NCBI RefSeq assembly: GCF_021018895.1
Contig: NC_079377.1
Coordinates: forward strand, 19,668,501-19,732,500
Length of the DNA stretch: 64,000 bases
Source of the DNA: Seriola aureovittata
Taxonomy: Eukaryota > Chordata > Actinopteri > Carangiformes > Carangidae
Direction of reading: 5' to 3'
Both the position numbers and the translations under genes were made by a program. The notes under the pieces were generated by a model. The model was given only the letters and a program-made list of their open reading frames with translations. It was not told the origin of the DNA and searched no databases. Position 1 is the first letter of the stretch. Every line of letters starts with the position of its first letter. Below, piece after piece: positions 1 to 43,582 of the stretch.

Positions 1-459
1 TTTATGCCTTACTATACTATGACGTTTTATGCCTTACTATACTATGACGTTTTTTTAATGATTTTATGCCTTACTATACTATGACGTTTTATGCCTTACT
101 ATACTATGATGTTTTTTGACATTTTTATGCCTTACTATACTATGACGTTTTTTGGCGTTTTTATGCCTTACTATACTATGATGTTTTTTGGCGTTTTTAT
201 GCCTTACTATTCTATGGTGTTTTTTTTTTACGATTTTATGCCTTACTATACTATGACGTTTTATGCCTTACTATACTATGATGTTTTTTGACATTTTTAT
301 GCCTTACTATACTATGACGTTTTTTTTAGCGATTTTATGCCTTACTATACTATGATGTTTTTGGGCGTTTTTATGCCTTACTATACTATGACGTTTTTTT
401 AATGATTTTATGCCTTACTATACTATGATGTTTTTGGGCGTTTTTATGCCTTACTATAC

Positions 460-1461
460 TATGACGTTTTTTTAATGATTTTATGCCTTACTATATTATG
501 ACGTTTTATGCCTTACCATAGTATTACATTTTTAGACATTTTTATGCCTTACTATACTATGACGTTTTTTTTTTGCGATTTTATGCCTTACTATACTATG
601 ATGTTTTTTGGTGTTTTTATGCCTTACTGTACTATCACGTTTTTTTTAGCGATTTCATGCCTTACTATACTATGACGTTTTATGCCTTACTATACTATGA
701 CGTTTTTTTTTTACGATTTTATGCCTTACTATACTATGTTTTTTTTAAGATTGTATGCCTTACTGTACTATGACGATTTCATGCCTTACTATACTATGAC
801 GTTTTATGCCTTACTATACTATGATGTTTTTTTAATGATTTTATGCCTTACTATACTATGATGTTTTTTGACATTTTTATGCCTTACTATACTATGATGT
901 TTTTTGGCGTTTTTATGCCTTACTATACTATGATGTTTTTTGGCGTTTTTATGCCTTACTATACTATGACGTTTTTTTAAGCGATTTTATGCCTTACTAT
1001 ACTATGACGTTTTATGCCTTACTATACTATGACGTTTTTTTAATGATTTTATGCCTTACTATACTATGACGTTTTATGCCTTACTATACTATGATGTTTT
1101 TTGACATTTTTATGCCTTACTATACAATGACGTTTTTTGGCGTTTTTATGCCTTACTATACTATGATGTTTTTTGGCGTTTTTATGCCTTACTATACTAT
1201 GACGTTTTTTTTAGCGATTTTATGCCTTACTATACTATGACGTTTTATGCCTTACTATACTATGACGTTTTTTTAATGATTTTATGCCTTACTATATTAT
1301 GACGTTTTATGCCTTACCATAGTATGACATTTTTAGACATTTTTATGCCTTACTATACTATGACGTTTTTTTTTTGCGATTTTATGCCTTACTCTACTAT
1401 GATGTTTTTTGGTGTTTTTATGCCTTACTGTACTATCACGTTTTTTTTTGCGATTTCATGC
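460..1461. repeat. 801-bp spaced duplication within the array
   Basis: The rare variant CCTTACCATAGTAT starts at 511 and 1312, exactly 801 bases apart. It is followed in both places by the same series: an AGACAT linker, a T-rich GCGA linker, a GGTGT linker and a core variant reading CTGTACTATCACG. About 200 bases around each marker (460-660 and 1261-1461) match with a few substitutions, so this duplication looks older than the 397-bp one. The order of linkers, not only the core, has been copied. Confidence 0.7.
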
Positions 1462-2302
1462 CTTACTATACTATGACGTTTTATGCCTTACTATACTATG
1501 ACGTTTTTTTAATGATTTTATGCCTTACTATACTATGACGTTTTATGCCTTACTATACTATGATGTTTTTTGACATTTTTATGCCTTACTATACTATGAC
1601 GTTTTTTGGCGTTTTTATGCCTTACTATACTATGATGTTTTTTGGCGTTTTTATGCCTTACTATACTATGACGTTTTTTTAAGCGATTTTATGCCTTACT
1701 ATACTATGACGTTTTTTTAATGATTTTATGCCTTGCTATATTATGATGTTTTATGCCTTACTATACTATGATGTTTTTTTGACATTTTTATGCCTTACTA
1801 TACTATGACGTTTTTTTAATGATTTTATGCCTTACTATACTATGACGTTTTATGCCTTACTATACTATGATGTTTTTTGACATTTTTATGCCTTACTATA
1901 CTATGACGTTTATTTGGGGGATTTTATGCCTTACTATACTATGACGTTTTTTTTTCCGATTTTATGCCTTACTATACTATGATGTTTTTGGGCGTTTTTA
2001 TGCCTTACTATACTATGACGTTTTTTGACATTTTTATGCCTCACTATACTATGACGTTTTTTGGCGTTTTTATGCCTTACTATACTATGATGTTTTTTGG
2101 CGTTTTTATGCCTTACTATACTATGACGTTTTTTTAATGATTTTATGCCTTACTATATTATGACGTTTTATGCCTTACTATACTATGATGTTTTTTTGAC
2201 ATTTTTATGCCTTACTATACTATGACGTTTTTTTTTGCGATTTCATGCCTTACTATACTATGACGTTTTTTTTTTTACGATTTTATGCCTTACTATACTA
2301 TG

Positions 2303-3096
2303 ACTTTTTTTTTTTACAATTTTATGCCTTACTGTACTATGACGATTTCATGCCTTACTATACTATGACGTTTTTTGACATCTTTATGCCTTACTATGAA
2401 AAACTATGAGGTTTTTTTAATGATTTTATGCCTTACTATACTATGACGTTTTATGCCTTACTATACTATGATGTTTTTTGACATTTTTATGCCTTACTAT
2501 ACTATGACGTTTTTTGGCGTTTTTATGCCTTACTATACTATGATGTTTTTTTGCAATTTTATGCCTTACTATACTATGTTTTTTTTAAGATTGTATGCCT
2601 TACTGTACTATGACGATTTCATGCCTTACTATACTATGACGTTTTTTGACATTTTTATGCCTTACTATACTATGACGTTTTATGCCTTACTATACTATGA
2701 CTTTTTTTTTTTACAATTTTATGCCTTACTGTACTATGACGATTTCATGCCTTACTATACTATGACGTTTTTTGACATCTTTATGCCTTACTATGAAAAA
2801 CTATGAGGTTTTTTTAATGATTTTATGCCTTACTATACTATGACGTTTTATGCCTTACTATACTATGATGTTTTTTGACATTTTTATGCCTTACTATACT
2901 ATGACGTTTTTTGGCGTTTTTATGCCTTACTATACTATGATGTTTTTTTGCAATTTTATGCCTTACTATACTATGTTTTTTTTAAGATTGTATGCCTTAC
3001 TGTACTATGACGATTTCATGCCTTACTATACTATGACGTTTTTTGACATTTTTATGCCTTACTATACTATGACGTTTTATGCCTTACTATACTATG
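2303..3096. repeat. 397-bp higher-order repeat, two tandem copies
   Basis: Inside the array a block about 397 bp long appears twice in succession. The marker CTATGAAAAACTATGAGG begins at 2394 and again at 2791. A C followed by eleven T and ACAAT begins at 2304 and 2701. The linker order between these markers is the same in both copies. The copies look nearly identical by eye, pointing to a recent segmental duplication by unequal exchange or to an assembly duplication. Confidence 0.85.
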
Positions 3097-6000
3097 ACGT
3101 TTTTTTCACGATTTTATGCCTTACTATACGATGACGTTTTATGCCTTACTATACTATGACGTTTTTTTTTTACGATTTTATGCCTTACTATACTATGTTT
3201 TTATTACGATTGTATGCTTTACTATACTATGACGTTTTTTGACATTTTTATGCCTTACTATACTATGACGTTTTTTGACGTTTTTATGCCTTACTAAACT
3301 ATGATGTTTTTTGGCGTTTTTATGCCTTACTATACTATGATGTTTTTTGACATTTTTATGCCTTACTATACTATGACGTTTTTTTTTTGCAATTTTATGC
3401 CTTACTATACTATCACGTTTTTTTTTGCGATTTCATGCCTTACTATACTATGACGTTTTATGCCTTACTATACTATGACGTTTTTTTTTTACGATTTTAT
3501 GCCTTACTATACTATGTTTTTTTTAAGATTGTATGCCTTACTGTACTATGACGATTTCATGCCTTACTATATTATGACGTTTTTTGACATTTTTATGCCT
3601 TACTATATTATGACGTTTTTTAATGATTTTATGCCTTACTATACTATGACGTTTTATGCCTTACTATACTATGACGTTTTTTGACATTTTTATGCCTTAC
3701 TATATTATGACGTTTTTTTAATGATTTTATGCCTTACTATACTATGACGTTTTATGCCTTACAATACTATGATGTTTTTTGACATTTTTATGCCTTACTA
3801 TACTATGACGTTTTTTGGCGTTTTTATGCCTTACTATACTATGATGTTTTTTGGCGTTTTTATGCCTTACTATACTATGACGTTTTATGCCTTACTATAC
3901 TATGACGTTTTTTGACATTTTTATGCCTTACTATACTATGACGTTTTATGCCTTACTATACTATGATGTTTTTTGACATTTTTATGCCTTACTATACTAT
4001 GACGTTTTTTGGCGTTTTTATGCCTTACTATACTATGACGTTTTTTTTTCCGATTTTATGCCTTACTATACTATGATGTTTTTGGGCGTTTTTATGCCTT
4101 ACTATACTATGACGTTTTTTGACATTTTTATGCCTTGCTATACTATGACGTTTTTTGGCGTTTTTATGCCTTACTATACTATGATGTTTTTTTTAGCGAA
4201 TTTATGCCTTACTATACTATGACGTTTTATGCCTTACTATACTATGACGTTTTTTGACATTTTTATGCCTTACTATACTATGACGTTTTTTTCACGATTT
4301 TATGCCTTACTATACTATGACGTTTTATGCCTTACTATACTATGATGTTTTTAGACATTTTTATGCCTTACTATACTATGACGTTTTTTTTTTTTGCAAT
4401 TTTATGCCTTACTATACTATGACGTTTTTTTTTGCGATTTTATGCCTTACTATACTATCACGTTTTTTTTTGCGATTTCATGCCTTACTATACTATGACG
4501 TTTTATGCCTTACTATACTATGACGTTTTTTTTTTTACGATTTTATGCCTTACTATACTATGTTTTTTTTAAGATTGTATGCCTTACTGTACTATGACGA
4601 TTTCATGCCTTACTATACTATGATGTTTTTTGGCGTTTTTATGCTTTACTATACTATGAGGTTTTTTTTTTTGCGATTTTATGCCTTACTATACTATGAC
4701 GTTTTTTATAGCGATTTCATGCCTTACTATACTATGACATTTTATGCCTTACTATACTATGATGTTTTTTTGACATTTTTATGCCTTACTATACTATGAC
4801 GTTTTTTTTTAGCGATTTCATGCCTTACTATACTATGTTTTTTTTAAGATTTTATGCCTTACTGTACTATGACGATTTCATGCCTTACTATACTATGATG
4901 TTTTTTGAAATTTTTATGCCTTACTATACTATGATGTTTTTTGAATGATTTTATGCCTTACTATACTATGACGTTTTATGCCTTACTATACTATGACGTT
5001 TTTGGGGGGGATTTTATGCCTTACTATACTATGACGTTTTATGCCTTACGATACTATGATGTTTTTAGACATTTTTATGCCCTACTATACTATGACGTTT
5101 TTTGGCGTTTTTATGCCTTACTATACTATGATTTTTTTGGCGTTTTTATGCCTTACTATACTATGACGTTTTTTTTTGCGATTTTATGCCTTTCTATACT
5201 ATGATTTTTGGCGTTTTTATGCCTTACTATACTATGACTTTTTTTTTCACGATTTTATGCCTTACTATACTATGATGTTTTTTGACATTTTTAGGCCTTA
5301 CTATACTATGACGTTTTTTGACGTTTTTATGCCTTACTATACTATGACGTTTTTTTTTTACGATTTTATGCCTTACTATACTATGACGATTTATGCCTTA
5401 CTATATTATGACGTTTTTTGGCGTTTTTATGCTCTAATATACTATGATGTTTTTTTAGCGATTTCATGCCTTACTATACTATGACATTTTTATGCCCTAA
5501 AATACTATGATGATTTTATGCCTTAGAATACTATGACTTTTTATGCCTTACTATAGTATGACTTTTTATGCCTTACTATACTATGATGTTTTATGCTGTA
5601 CTATACTATGACGTTTTTTGGAGTTTTAATGCCCTACTATACTATGACATTTTTTGGCTTATTAATGCCTTACTATAATATGACTTTTTTTGGCGTTTTT
5701 AAGCCTTGTTATAGCATGATGTTTTTTTTGTCATTTTTATACCTTACTATACTATGACGTTTTTTGACAATTTCATGCCTCACTATAGTATGACGATTTT
5801 ATGCCTTACTATACTATGATGTTTTTTGACTTTTACTATGGTATGATGTTTTTTGAAGACTTTTTTGAAGACTTTATGCCATCTATGACGTTTTTTGACG
5901 ATTTTATGCCTTACTACACTATGAATTTTCCAATAACAAAGAATGAAGAACAACCACCCAAACAGACACTTGATAGTTTTAAATGTATGATTTTTATTAA

Positions 6001-8633
6001 CTGTATGGTCATGCAAAAATCCAGCATCCAACTGAAACTCAAAGAGTATAGACATATGTAGCCCCTTTAGTGTAAGGTTACAATGCAATAAATTTACTTA
6101 TAAAGGGGTACATACAAGCTAAGGCTTTGACTAATCTTTTATGCATTTTAATGTGAGATAACATCACTTGATTTCAATATCTCAGAAAGAGCCATTTCAT
6201 AACCTCAAGGATGCAAGTAACATAGATTTCCATTTCTTTATCAAGTAAACAGTGAAAAATTACCAGAAAGTAGACATGCATATTTCTTCCATTTGTAAAA
6301 CTGCATATATAGTGTTGCTGTTGAAGATTGTGGTTTTAATGATCCTTTTTCAACATTTGTTTTAAGCGTTTCAAGAATCTTTTTGTCCCCTCACTCCAGT
6401 CAGGTAATGTTTTAATCTAACATATTTGGACATTTGCCAAAGTATCTGAACTATGCAGTTCATTTTTCAGTTTTTCAAACAATTGGATGTTTAAAACTAA
6501 AATGTATATGAAGCAAAACAACAGAAAGCAAGCTACTTCACCTACTGTGATTTGTAGGTAGTTGGTGCCATCTACCCAAAGTAATTCTGTGTAAAGTTTA
6601 TATTTGGTCTCGTATCCTATATACAACAGCAAAGCTAAAAGTTGATACCCTGTTATATTAAAACGTAATCTATTATTTTACAATGGATCTCAGTGACACT
6701 TCAGCTGAAGCAGGGAGTTCACTCTGTAGTACTTCTATGGAACCAAAGACAGGCCATAACAATTTTACTTTTACAAGCAAATTAACATCAACTGTGAAAT
6801 AATTACCACTGAACATTAATGTTGAAATTTAATTCTGTCTCTGAAATTGTGGTGCAATTTTCATAACTCGATTTAAAGTTACTTTTTTCCCCTCATCTTC
6901 AATAATTCAGGATCCAGATAAGATGGACTCACAGCTCGTATGTGTGTTTTGATGCTATGTCTGATGTAACAAAGGGGCTGTACAGCAGCTGGATCACTCA
7001 GACTACAAACTGCAAACATATTCTCACTTCCTTCTAGTACAGACAGTCCAGATTTTACGTGCAAGTTATACAGTTTTCTTTGGAACTACTTTACTGTTGA
7101 ATTTTAATGCATCAAAAATTAAATGTGTTTTGCCTCCATTGTCCAGATGTAGAGGCAGATATCTCAAAACCCAACAAATAAAATCAAAACTATCTACATG
7201 GCTAGATAGCAAAATAGGGGTTATTGAGAAAATGTTTTTAAGAAACACAATTGCATAAATGTGTTGAAGACGGAGCTGGAGAGAGAAAAGTGAGTTAAGT
7301 ACTACAAAGAAACAACTTGAAGCTGAAGTTACTGAGAAGCATGAGAAACAAAAGACTGAATTTATGTTTATAATTTAAATGCAGCAATTATACAACAGTG
7401 GTTTCCTGCTACAACATGTCAAAATTTCTGCTGTTTAGCTTCGTGTTAGTCAAACAAAACTGCTGATTTCAACTTGATCCAACTGTTTAAATACTTTGGC
7501 AAACTGAGTATGCTGCTGTTTGTTCCCTCAGATCAGTTTCCCTCCTTCTAGATAACCTGTTGAGTGTACCTGCATCTTACTCTTTTATTTAAACATTCCC
7601 ATGACTGTGTGGTAATACACACTCACAATGAAAGAAAAGCATCTTATCAGATTGGTGGCATCAACAGACAACTGGGCCAGTGCCCACAGCACAAACAGAA
7701 CTACTAAGAGCCATAAAAAACATCACATAGTTTCAGTACTGGTTTTACAACGCATTGTCATCATGGTGCAAAAAGTGGGGTGGGCACAGTTTTCATGGCA
7801 TGTCAGATATGTCACAGCACTCGGAAAGAAGCACAGGCGGTTGATACAGTAGGACAGGGCTCACATATGATTCACAACATTGTTAAAAATCTGTTTGACT
7901 GTGTCAGTGTACGTACATAGACATGATATGTGATGTTTTGAAGCTTCGTTGTGGTTTCTGCTTGTAGGTGACCATCAGCAACAGCCTACCTAGTACATGA
8001 GATACTACGGAGCAGCATAGCACAGACGTGACGGACGGCAAGCCTCATCCCTCCGCTGGTACAAAGTCACACACTCACAAAGTTTCTACGACACAGTGAA
8101 AAAACAGTGCTGCAAAATTTAACCACTGACACAGAGATATATATTTTGTCCTCCTCAAAGGGAGAATCATTGATCTCATGTGCTTATATGATGTTGTGAA
8201 TTTCAATATAATTAGCCACAGAAGAGTATTAAGTGTTTTTGCCCCAAGATTTCAGCATTCGGTGTGCATTGATCAGTGTGTAAGGAAATAATGGACACAG
8301 TTAAAACAACAAAAAAAAAAAGGGTTGTGGCAGTCTGAGCTTCCATTCAGTCCAGCCCCTACTTTTTTATAGTTCTGGCTAAAACAACTGATAAAAATAT
8401 CAACATCAAAACACTAAACAACTACAACATTTACAACAGAAACTGTGACAAAAGAGACCAAATCCTTTGATTGCCATCAGCGAAGGTCCCGCAACATAGC
8501 CTCTTCCCATGATGCCTTGTTTTGTCCAATCCCTCAGCTGCATTCCCTTTTTAACATGCTTTTTATAGTGCCAAGACGGACAATATACAAATTTTAAGAA
8601 CACAATCAAAACAAGAGACAGGCATAAGGGTGA

Positions 8634-8656
8634 CATCATCATCATCATCATCATCA
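8634..8656. repeat. (CAT)n microsatellite
   Basis: About seven and a half uninterrupted CAT units. Read on the minus strand it would give a run of Met codons, which I regard as non-coding. Confidence 0.9.
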
Positions 8657-9170
8657 AACAGTATGGTGCTACTAAGACAGCAATGGGGCTGGTTAGAGAA
8701 GGTCACAAGAGTAACAGATGTGCAGAGTATAAGAGGCAGGAATGATGGAAGTAAAGGGGCAGAGGTAGGGTGAGAGGGAAGGATTCTGGCGAGCGTAACC
8801 TGAAGTTGCAGAAAGGTTCACTCCCTCAGAAGAGCGAACACAACAGCATCGAGTCTTAAGTGTCTGTGCAGAAACAGTACAGGCCATTAGATAGTTCAAA
8901 TAAATCATGCTTCACATCAAAAATACATTAAACCAGATGAAATAAAAGTGAAAAGTTGATGTGAGGGTGTGTCCGTGCTTTCACAATAGGTAGTTCAGAG
9001 ACGTGAGGAGCTTTAGACTTTGACCGATGGCGCCTCCTAATGTTCTACTCCAAACACTGCAGGGTAGACAGATGGATGCCTTCTGCAACTTCAGGATGAG
9101 CTGGCCTGGACGTTGTGTCTAAAACTCAAGAGAGGCTCAACCCCAAAGGCTGGAGCACAGGGACCTTGAG

Positions 9171-9240
9171 TGTGCGTGTGTGTTTGTGTGTATGCATGTG
9201 CATGCATGGTGTGTGCATGTGCATGCATGGTATGTGTTTG
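9171..9240. repeat. Degenerate GT / GTGCATGCATG short tandem repeat
   Basis: GT-rich stretch with TGTGCATGTGCATGCATGG-like units repeated about twice. It underlies overlapping Cys/Val/Met-rich open frames that are not genes. Confidence 0.8.
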
Positions 9241-9767
9241 TATTTACACCTCGGGACCTCAAAGCAGAAAAAAAAACACCCACACTCTCATGCTTAACTC
9301 CCCTCCCTATACCCTGAAAGTAAATCATGTTTCCCCTTTTTTCCCCAATATAAATATCTATTTATACACAACTCTATTAAATAAAATCCCGCTTTTGATT
9401 AAAAATTATTCTTTTTCAACACAAAATACATCAAGGAGATAAAAATCAATCAGCTTAATAACACATAATACAAAAAGACAAAATAAAAATAAAGGTCCCT
9501 TCAGTAACATATCACATGGTCTAAACCCCTTTGAAACATTGTGTACAGGTGCTCAAACCTGACACTTAAAATGGGTGTTAAATTCTGATATTAAGTAGAT
9601 ATTACTTGCTCCCATTCACCCCACCTACACATACCTATTAACTGTAAAACAAACAATACTTCTATTAAAGTAGACATTCTGCTGCTCTCTTTTTCTTGTT
9701 TTCCACATATTATACCACCTAACCCCAACTCGCTGTGTATGTGAAGTGTACTTGTTTTTCTGTTGTT

Positions 9768-9798
9768 GTATGTATGTATGTATGTATATATATATATC
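9768..9798. repeat. (TATG)n followed by (TA)n
   Basis: Several TATG units pass directly into a TA run. Compound microsatellite just downstream (in transcription sense) of the inferred camk2g 3'UTR exon start. Confidence 0.85.
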
Positions 9799-9802
9799 TC
9801 TC

Positions 9803-9808
9803 TTTATT
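9803..9808 (-). promoter_or_regulatory. Candidate polyadenylation hexamer (AATAAA, minus strand)
   Basis: TTTATT on the plus strand is AATAAA in the camk2g sense. It lies about 390 bases into the inferred terminal exon. AATAAA is frequent by chance in AT-rich DNA, so this is only a candidate. Confidence 0.25.
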
Positions 9809-10034
9809 TTTTTTTAAAAACATGTTAATACTTTTCCAGACAGCAGACTAAACAAAGATGGGGAAATAAAGGCCATGGGAGAAAAGGACCAGGACAGCAT
9901 CACCCCTGTGTTGCCACCAGAAGCATGCACCACCTGCAAGAAGGGGCTGACATCGGCCGGGCCCCAACATCATCTAGCTAGGGTTGGACTGGATTGGTGT
10001 TGGTCGGTCATTCAGTCAAGCTTTTGATATATGC

Positions 10035-10070
10035 TTTTTTTTTTTTTTTTTTGCTTTTTTTGCTTTTTTT
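10035..10070. repeat. Poly-T / TTTTTTTGC homopolymer tract
   Basis: About 18 T, then GC-separated T runs of about eight or nine. In camk2g sense it is an A-rich tract right after an AATAAA, so oligo-dT-primed cDNA ends here could be internal-priming artefacts. Confidence 0.9.
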
Positions 10071-10073
10071 ATT
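10068..10073 (-). promoter_or_regulatory. Candidate proximal polyadenylation hexamer (AATAAA, minus strand)
   Basis: AATAAA in camk2g sense about 125 bases after the inferred terminal-exon acceptor, followed directly by a genomic A-rich run. It could define a short 3'UTR, but the A-run makes it hard to tell from internal priming. Confidence 0.25.
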
Positions 10074-10198
10074 GTAATGTAATTTCCCCTCTTTTGTGTT
10101 TTTACAGCTTTCCAAGCAGCCTCTTCCCGGCCAGGATCCAGGTACCAATCCGTCCACGGAGAATAAATGCTCCAAAGAGCTTTAGAGTTCAGGCAAAG
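10074..10198 (-). other. camk2g: Inferred camk2g terminal 3'UTR exon (5' part)
   Basis: The last coding exon has a good donor 19 bases after the stop, so a further non-coding exon must follow. The best acceptor I see downstream is a pyrimidine tract reading CTATTCTTCCTTCTCCAG ending at 10199, placing the exon start at 10198. The end is unknown; I stop the feature at the first AATAAA. This is inference from splice signals only. Confidence 0.45.
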
Positions 10199-11096
10199 CT
10201 GGAGAAGGAAGAATAGATTGGTTAGCGTGTAAACTGTAAACAGGGCGAGTTCACCCAAATGAAAAACTTATATCCTAACTTAGACTTGATGGTACGAAGC
10301 ATTGCAGATCATTTTGAATTTGTCCAGGATTTGACAACGAAGACTGTGTAAATTGCTGGTTTCAGCCTGATGAGTGTCCCCTGTTCATGAAGAGGTGGGG
10401 TTTTGATCATTAGTATAGTCAGTGCCCCCTCCGCTATACAAGCCTGCTCTGCTATTGGAAATCAGCAGACTAAAACATAACAAGGATATTTAACACACAG
10501 ACATAAGTGACACTGAGCTTCTCATCTAATTATCTGAAAGAAAGCAAATAAGCATGTGTTGCAAAATGTTGAACTCTTCCTTTACATAACAATAAATTAA
10601 TCGGTGTGTTCGTCTTTTACGAGCTTTTCCGAAATCCTTCCATTTCCCTTCAGTTGGATTTCAAACGATGTTCAGAAAATTAATCTGAAGTGAAGCATAT
10701 TAAATCATTATCTACTGTAGCATGTTTGTGGAACATTTGTCTTTTTGTTACAGATCGCCGATATTCACAGTTTCACCTCCAGTGAACTTGAGAGATGTCT
10801 GTTGTCTCAGTTTTAAGGCCGACACTCACTCTTCAGGAAAAGCCCTGGAGCAGGGACGAACCCAGCAGGGAGGACGGGGAAATAACAATAAAGCTTGTTG
10901 TTTCAAGGCTACAAGCTGTGTGTTATGATTTTAAGAAATTATTACACAATAAAAACCTTCAGAAGAGCCAAGTAACCTGTGCAGAGTTTTTTAAAGTCAG
11001 CCATAATCCTTGCATGCAGCATAAAACTGTTATTGCACCCTCTAGTCTCTCATCATGGTGACATGTTTTCACCTTACCTGGGCCTGAGTTGTCGGT

Positions 11097-42628
<31,532 letters not shown>

Positions 42629-43348
42629 TCAGTGAGGACACAATGCCAGCTCCAGGACCAGACGCAATTATGACACTTTGTTTTTGTCCAACATGTGACC
42701 AAAATACCAGGAAAAAACGCATTTCTTATGAATACACTTTGGTGAGTCGACACAGAAGGGCACAAATCCAACACTAAAGTACAATACCACAATAATGGCA
42801 GCATTACGTTCACTAAATCTTGACTGAAGCTCATGCTGTTCAGTATCACTTTTTCAACATAGCATTTGGAAAACAGCTTTTTCTACATAACCTTTTAACA
42901 TATGTTCAATATTTAAGTGCTAATAAATAATAAATAACTTGTTTAGTTTTTCTAAAGCAAAGATTTTTGCAACCACTTAAACTTGATATCTTGTTTGGGA
43001 GGATTTCAGAAACACCCGTACCAGCCACTATGTGAATTGATTAAAAAATTTATTTTAACCGTGCAGCTACAAACACATAAACACACAAACACATTTATTC
43101 CCTTTCTCTCCAATCTCTCCTGCTCCTCCTTTTTCCAATCAGAACAATAGATTTATTCTAAACCTGCCATTTTGTGACAAAAATCAAAGGGACTTGAACT
43201 GAAGGGGACGGAAAATAGTTTCAACAGTGACAGGATGTCATAAAGGTAAGACACACAGCAAACCAGACAAGCTAGGAGGCCAGAGGCTGTCAACTACAAT
43301 GAGCTTGCACCAGTAGACAGGCAGACAGCTATATACTGTATATATACA

Positions 43349-43354
43349 GACACA

Positions 43355-43401
<47 letters not shown>
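43349..43401. repeat. (CA)n microsatellite
   Basis: About 50 bases of CA with an AA interruption near the start. Confidence 0.95.
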
Positions 43402-43404
<3 letters not shown>

Positions 43405-43506
43405 CCTCTAGCACAAGCTTTTTTGCACTTAGTGAAATTAGTCTTGTGGGTCCGGCCTTAATATAATCAGTGTCCAGTTAATGATTCTAATGGGGAGGGT
43501 AGGATG

Positions 43507-43508
<2 letters not shown>

Positions 43509-43579
<71 letters not shown>
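43509..43579. repeat. (GT)35 microsatellite
   Basis: 71 bases of uninterrupted GT, about 110 bases after a (CA)n tract, giving an inverted pair. Confidence 0.97.

Positions 43580-43582
<3 letters not shown>

Larger units (their letters stand above)
1..5925. repeat. AT-rich tandem (satellite-like) array, at least 5.9 kb
   Basis: The whole stretch is built from a core reading ATGCCTTACTATACTATGAC followed by GTTTT (a T often replaces the C before GTTTT). Cores are either joined directly (25-bp period) or separated by short T-rich linkers containing AATGA, GACAT, GGCGT, AGCGA, TACGA or GCGA, giving periods of about 33-40 bp. At roughly nine cores per 300 bases I estimate 170-180 copies. It is already in full register at base 1, so it continues outside the window. 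The last 450 bases (about 5480-5925) carry many substitutions and odd spacings, as expected at the edge of an array that exchanges mainly in its middle. The core lacks stops in some frames, so it yields Tyr/Phe/Met-rich open frames up to about 117 codons; I regard these as non-coding. I cannot name the family. Confidence 0.97.
5926..10034. other. 3' flank of camk2g: probable distal 3'UTR and/or intergenic DNA
   Basis: No coding exon is recognisable on either strand. The sequence is AT-rich single-copy-looking DNA with small simple repeats (CAT at 8634-8656, GT/GCATG around 9171-9240, TATG/TA at 9768-9798). Long CaMKII 3'UTRs are common, so part of this may be transcribed from the minus strand, but nothing here fixes the 3' end. 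Minus-strand AATAAA hexamers occur at 9803-9808 and 7584-7589. Confidence 0.5.

Noticed and set aside
91..5484. Tyr/Phe/Met-rich open frames (MPYYTM...) of 66-117 codons
   Set aside because: They are translations of the tandem-repeat core, start and stop at random linkers, and have no splice, promoter or composition support.
1..5925. CRISPR-like interpretation of constant cores with variable spacers
   Set aside because: Linkers are few recurring types of 8-16 bases, not unique spacers, and the context is a vertebrate genome.
5783..6088. Lys/His-rich minus-strand open frame at the array edge
   Set aside because: It is the complement of degenerate array units followed by unique AT-rich sequence; no family resemblance.
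8406..8657. Frame beginning with eight Met residues
   Set aside because: Translation of the (CAT)n microsatellite on the minus strand.
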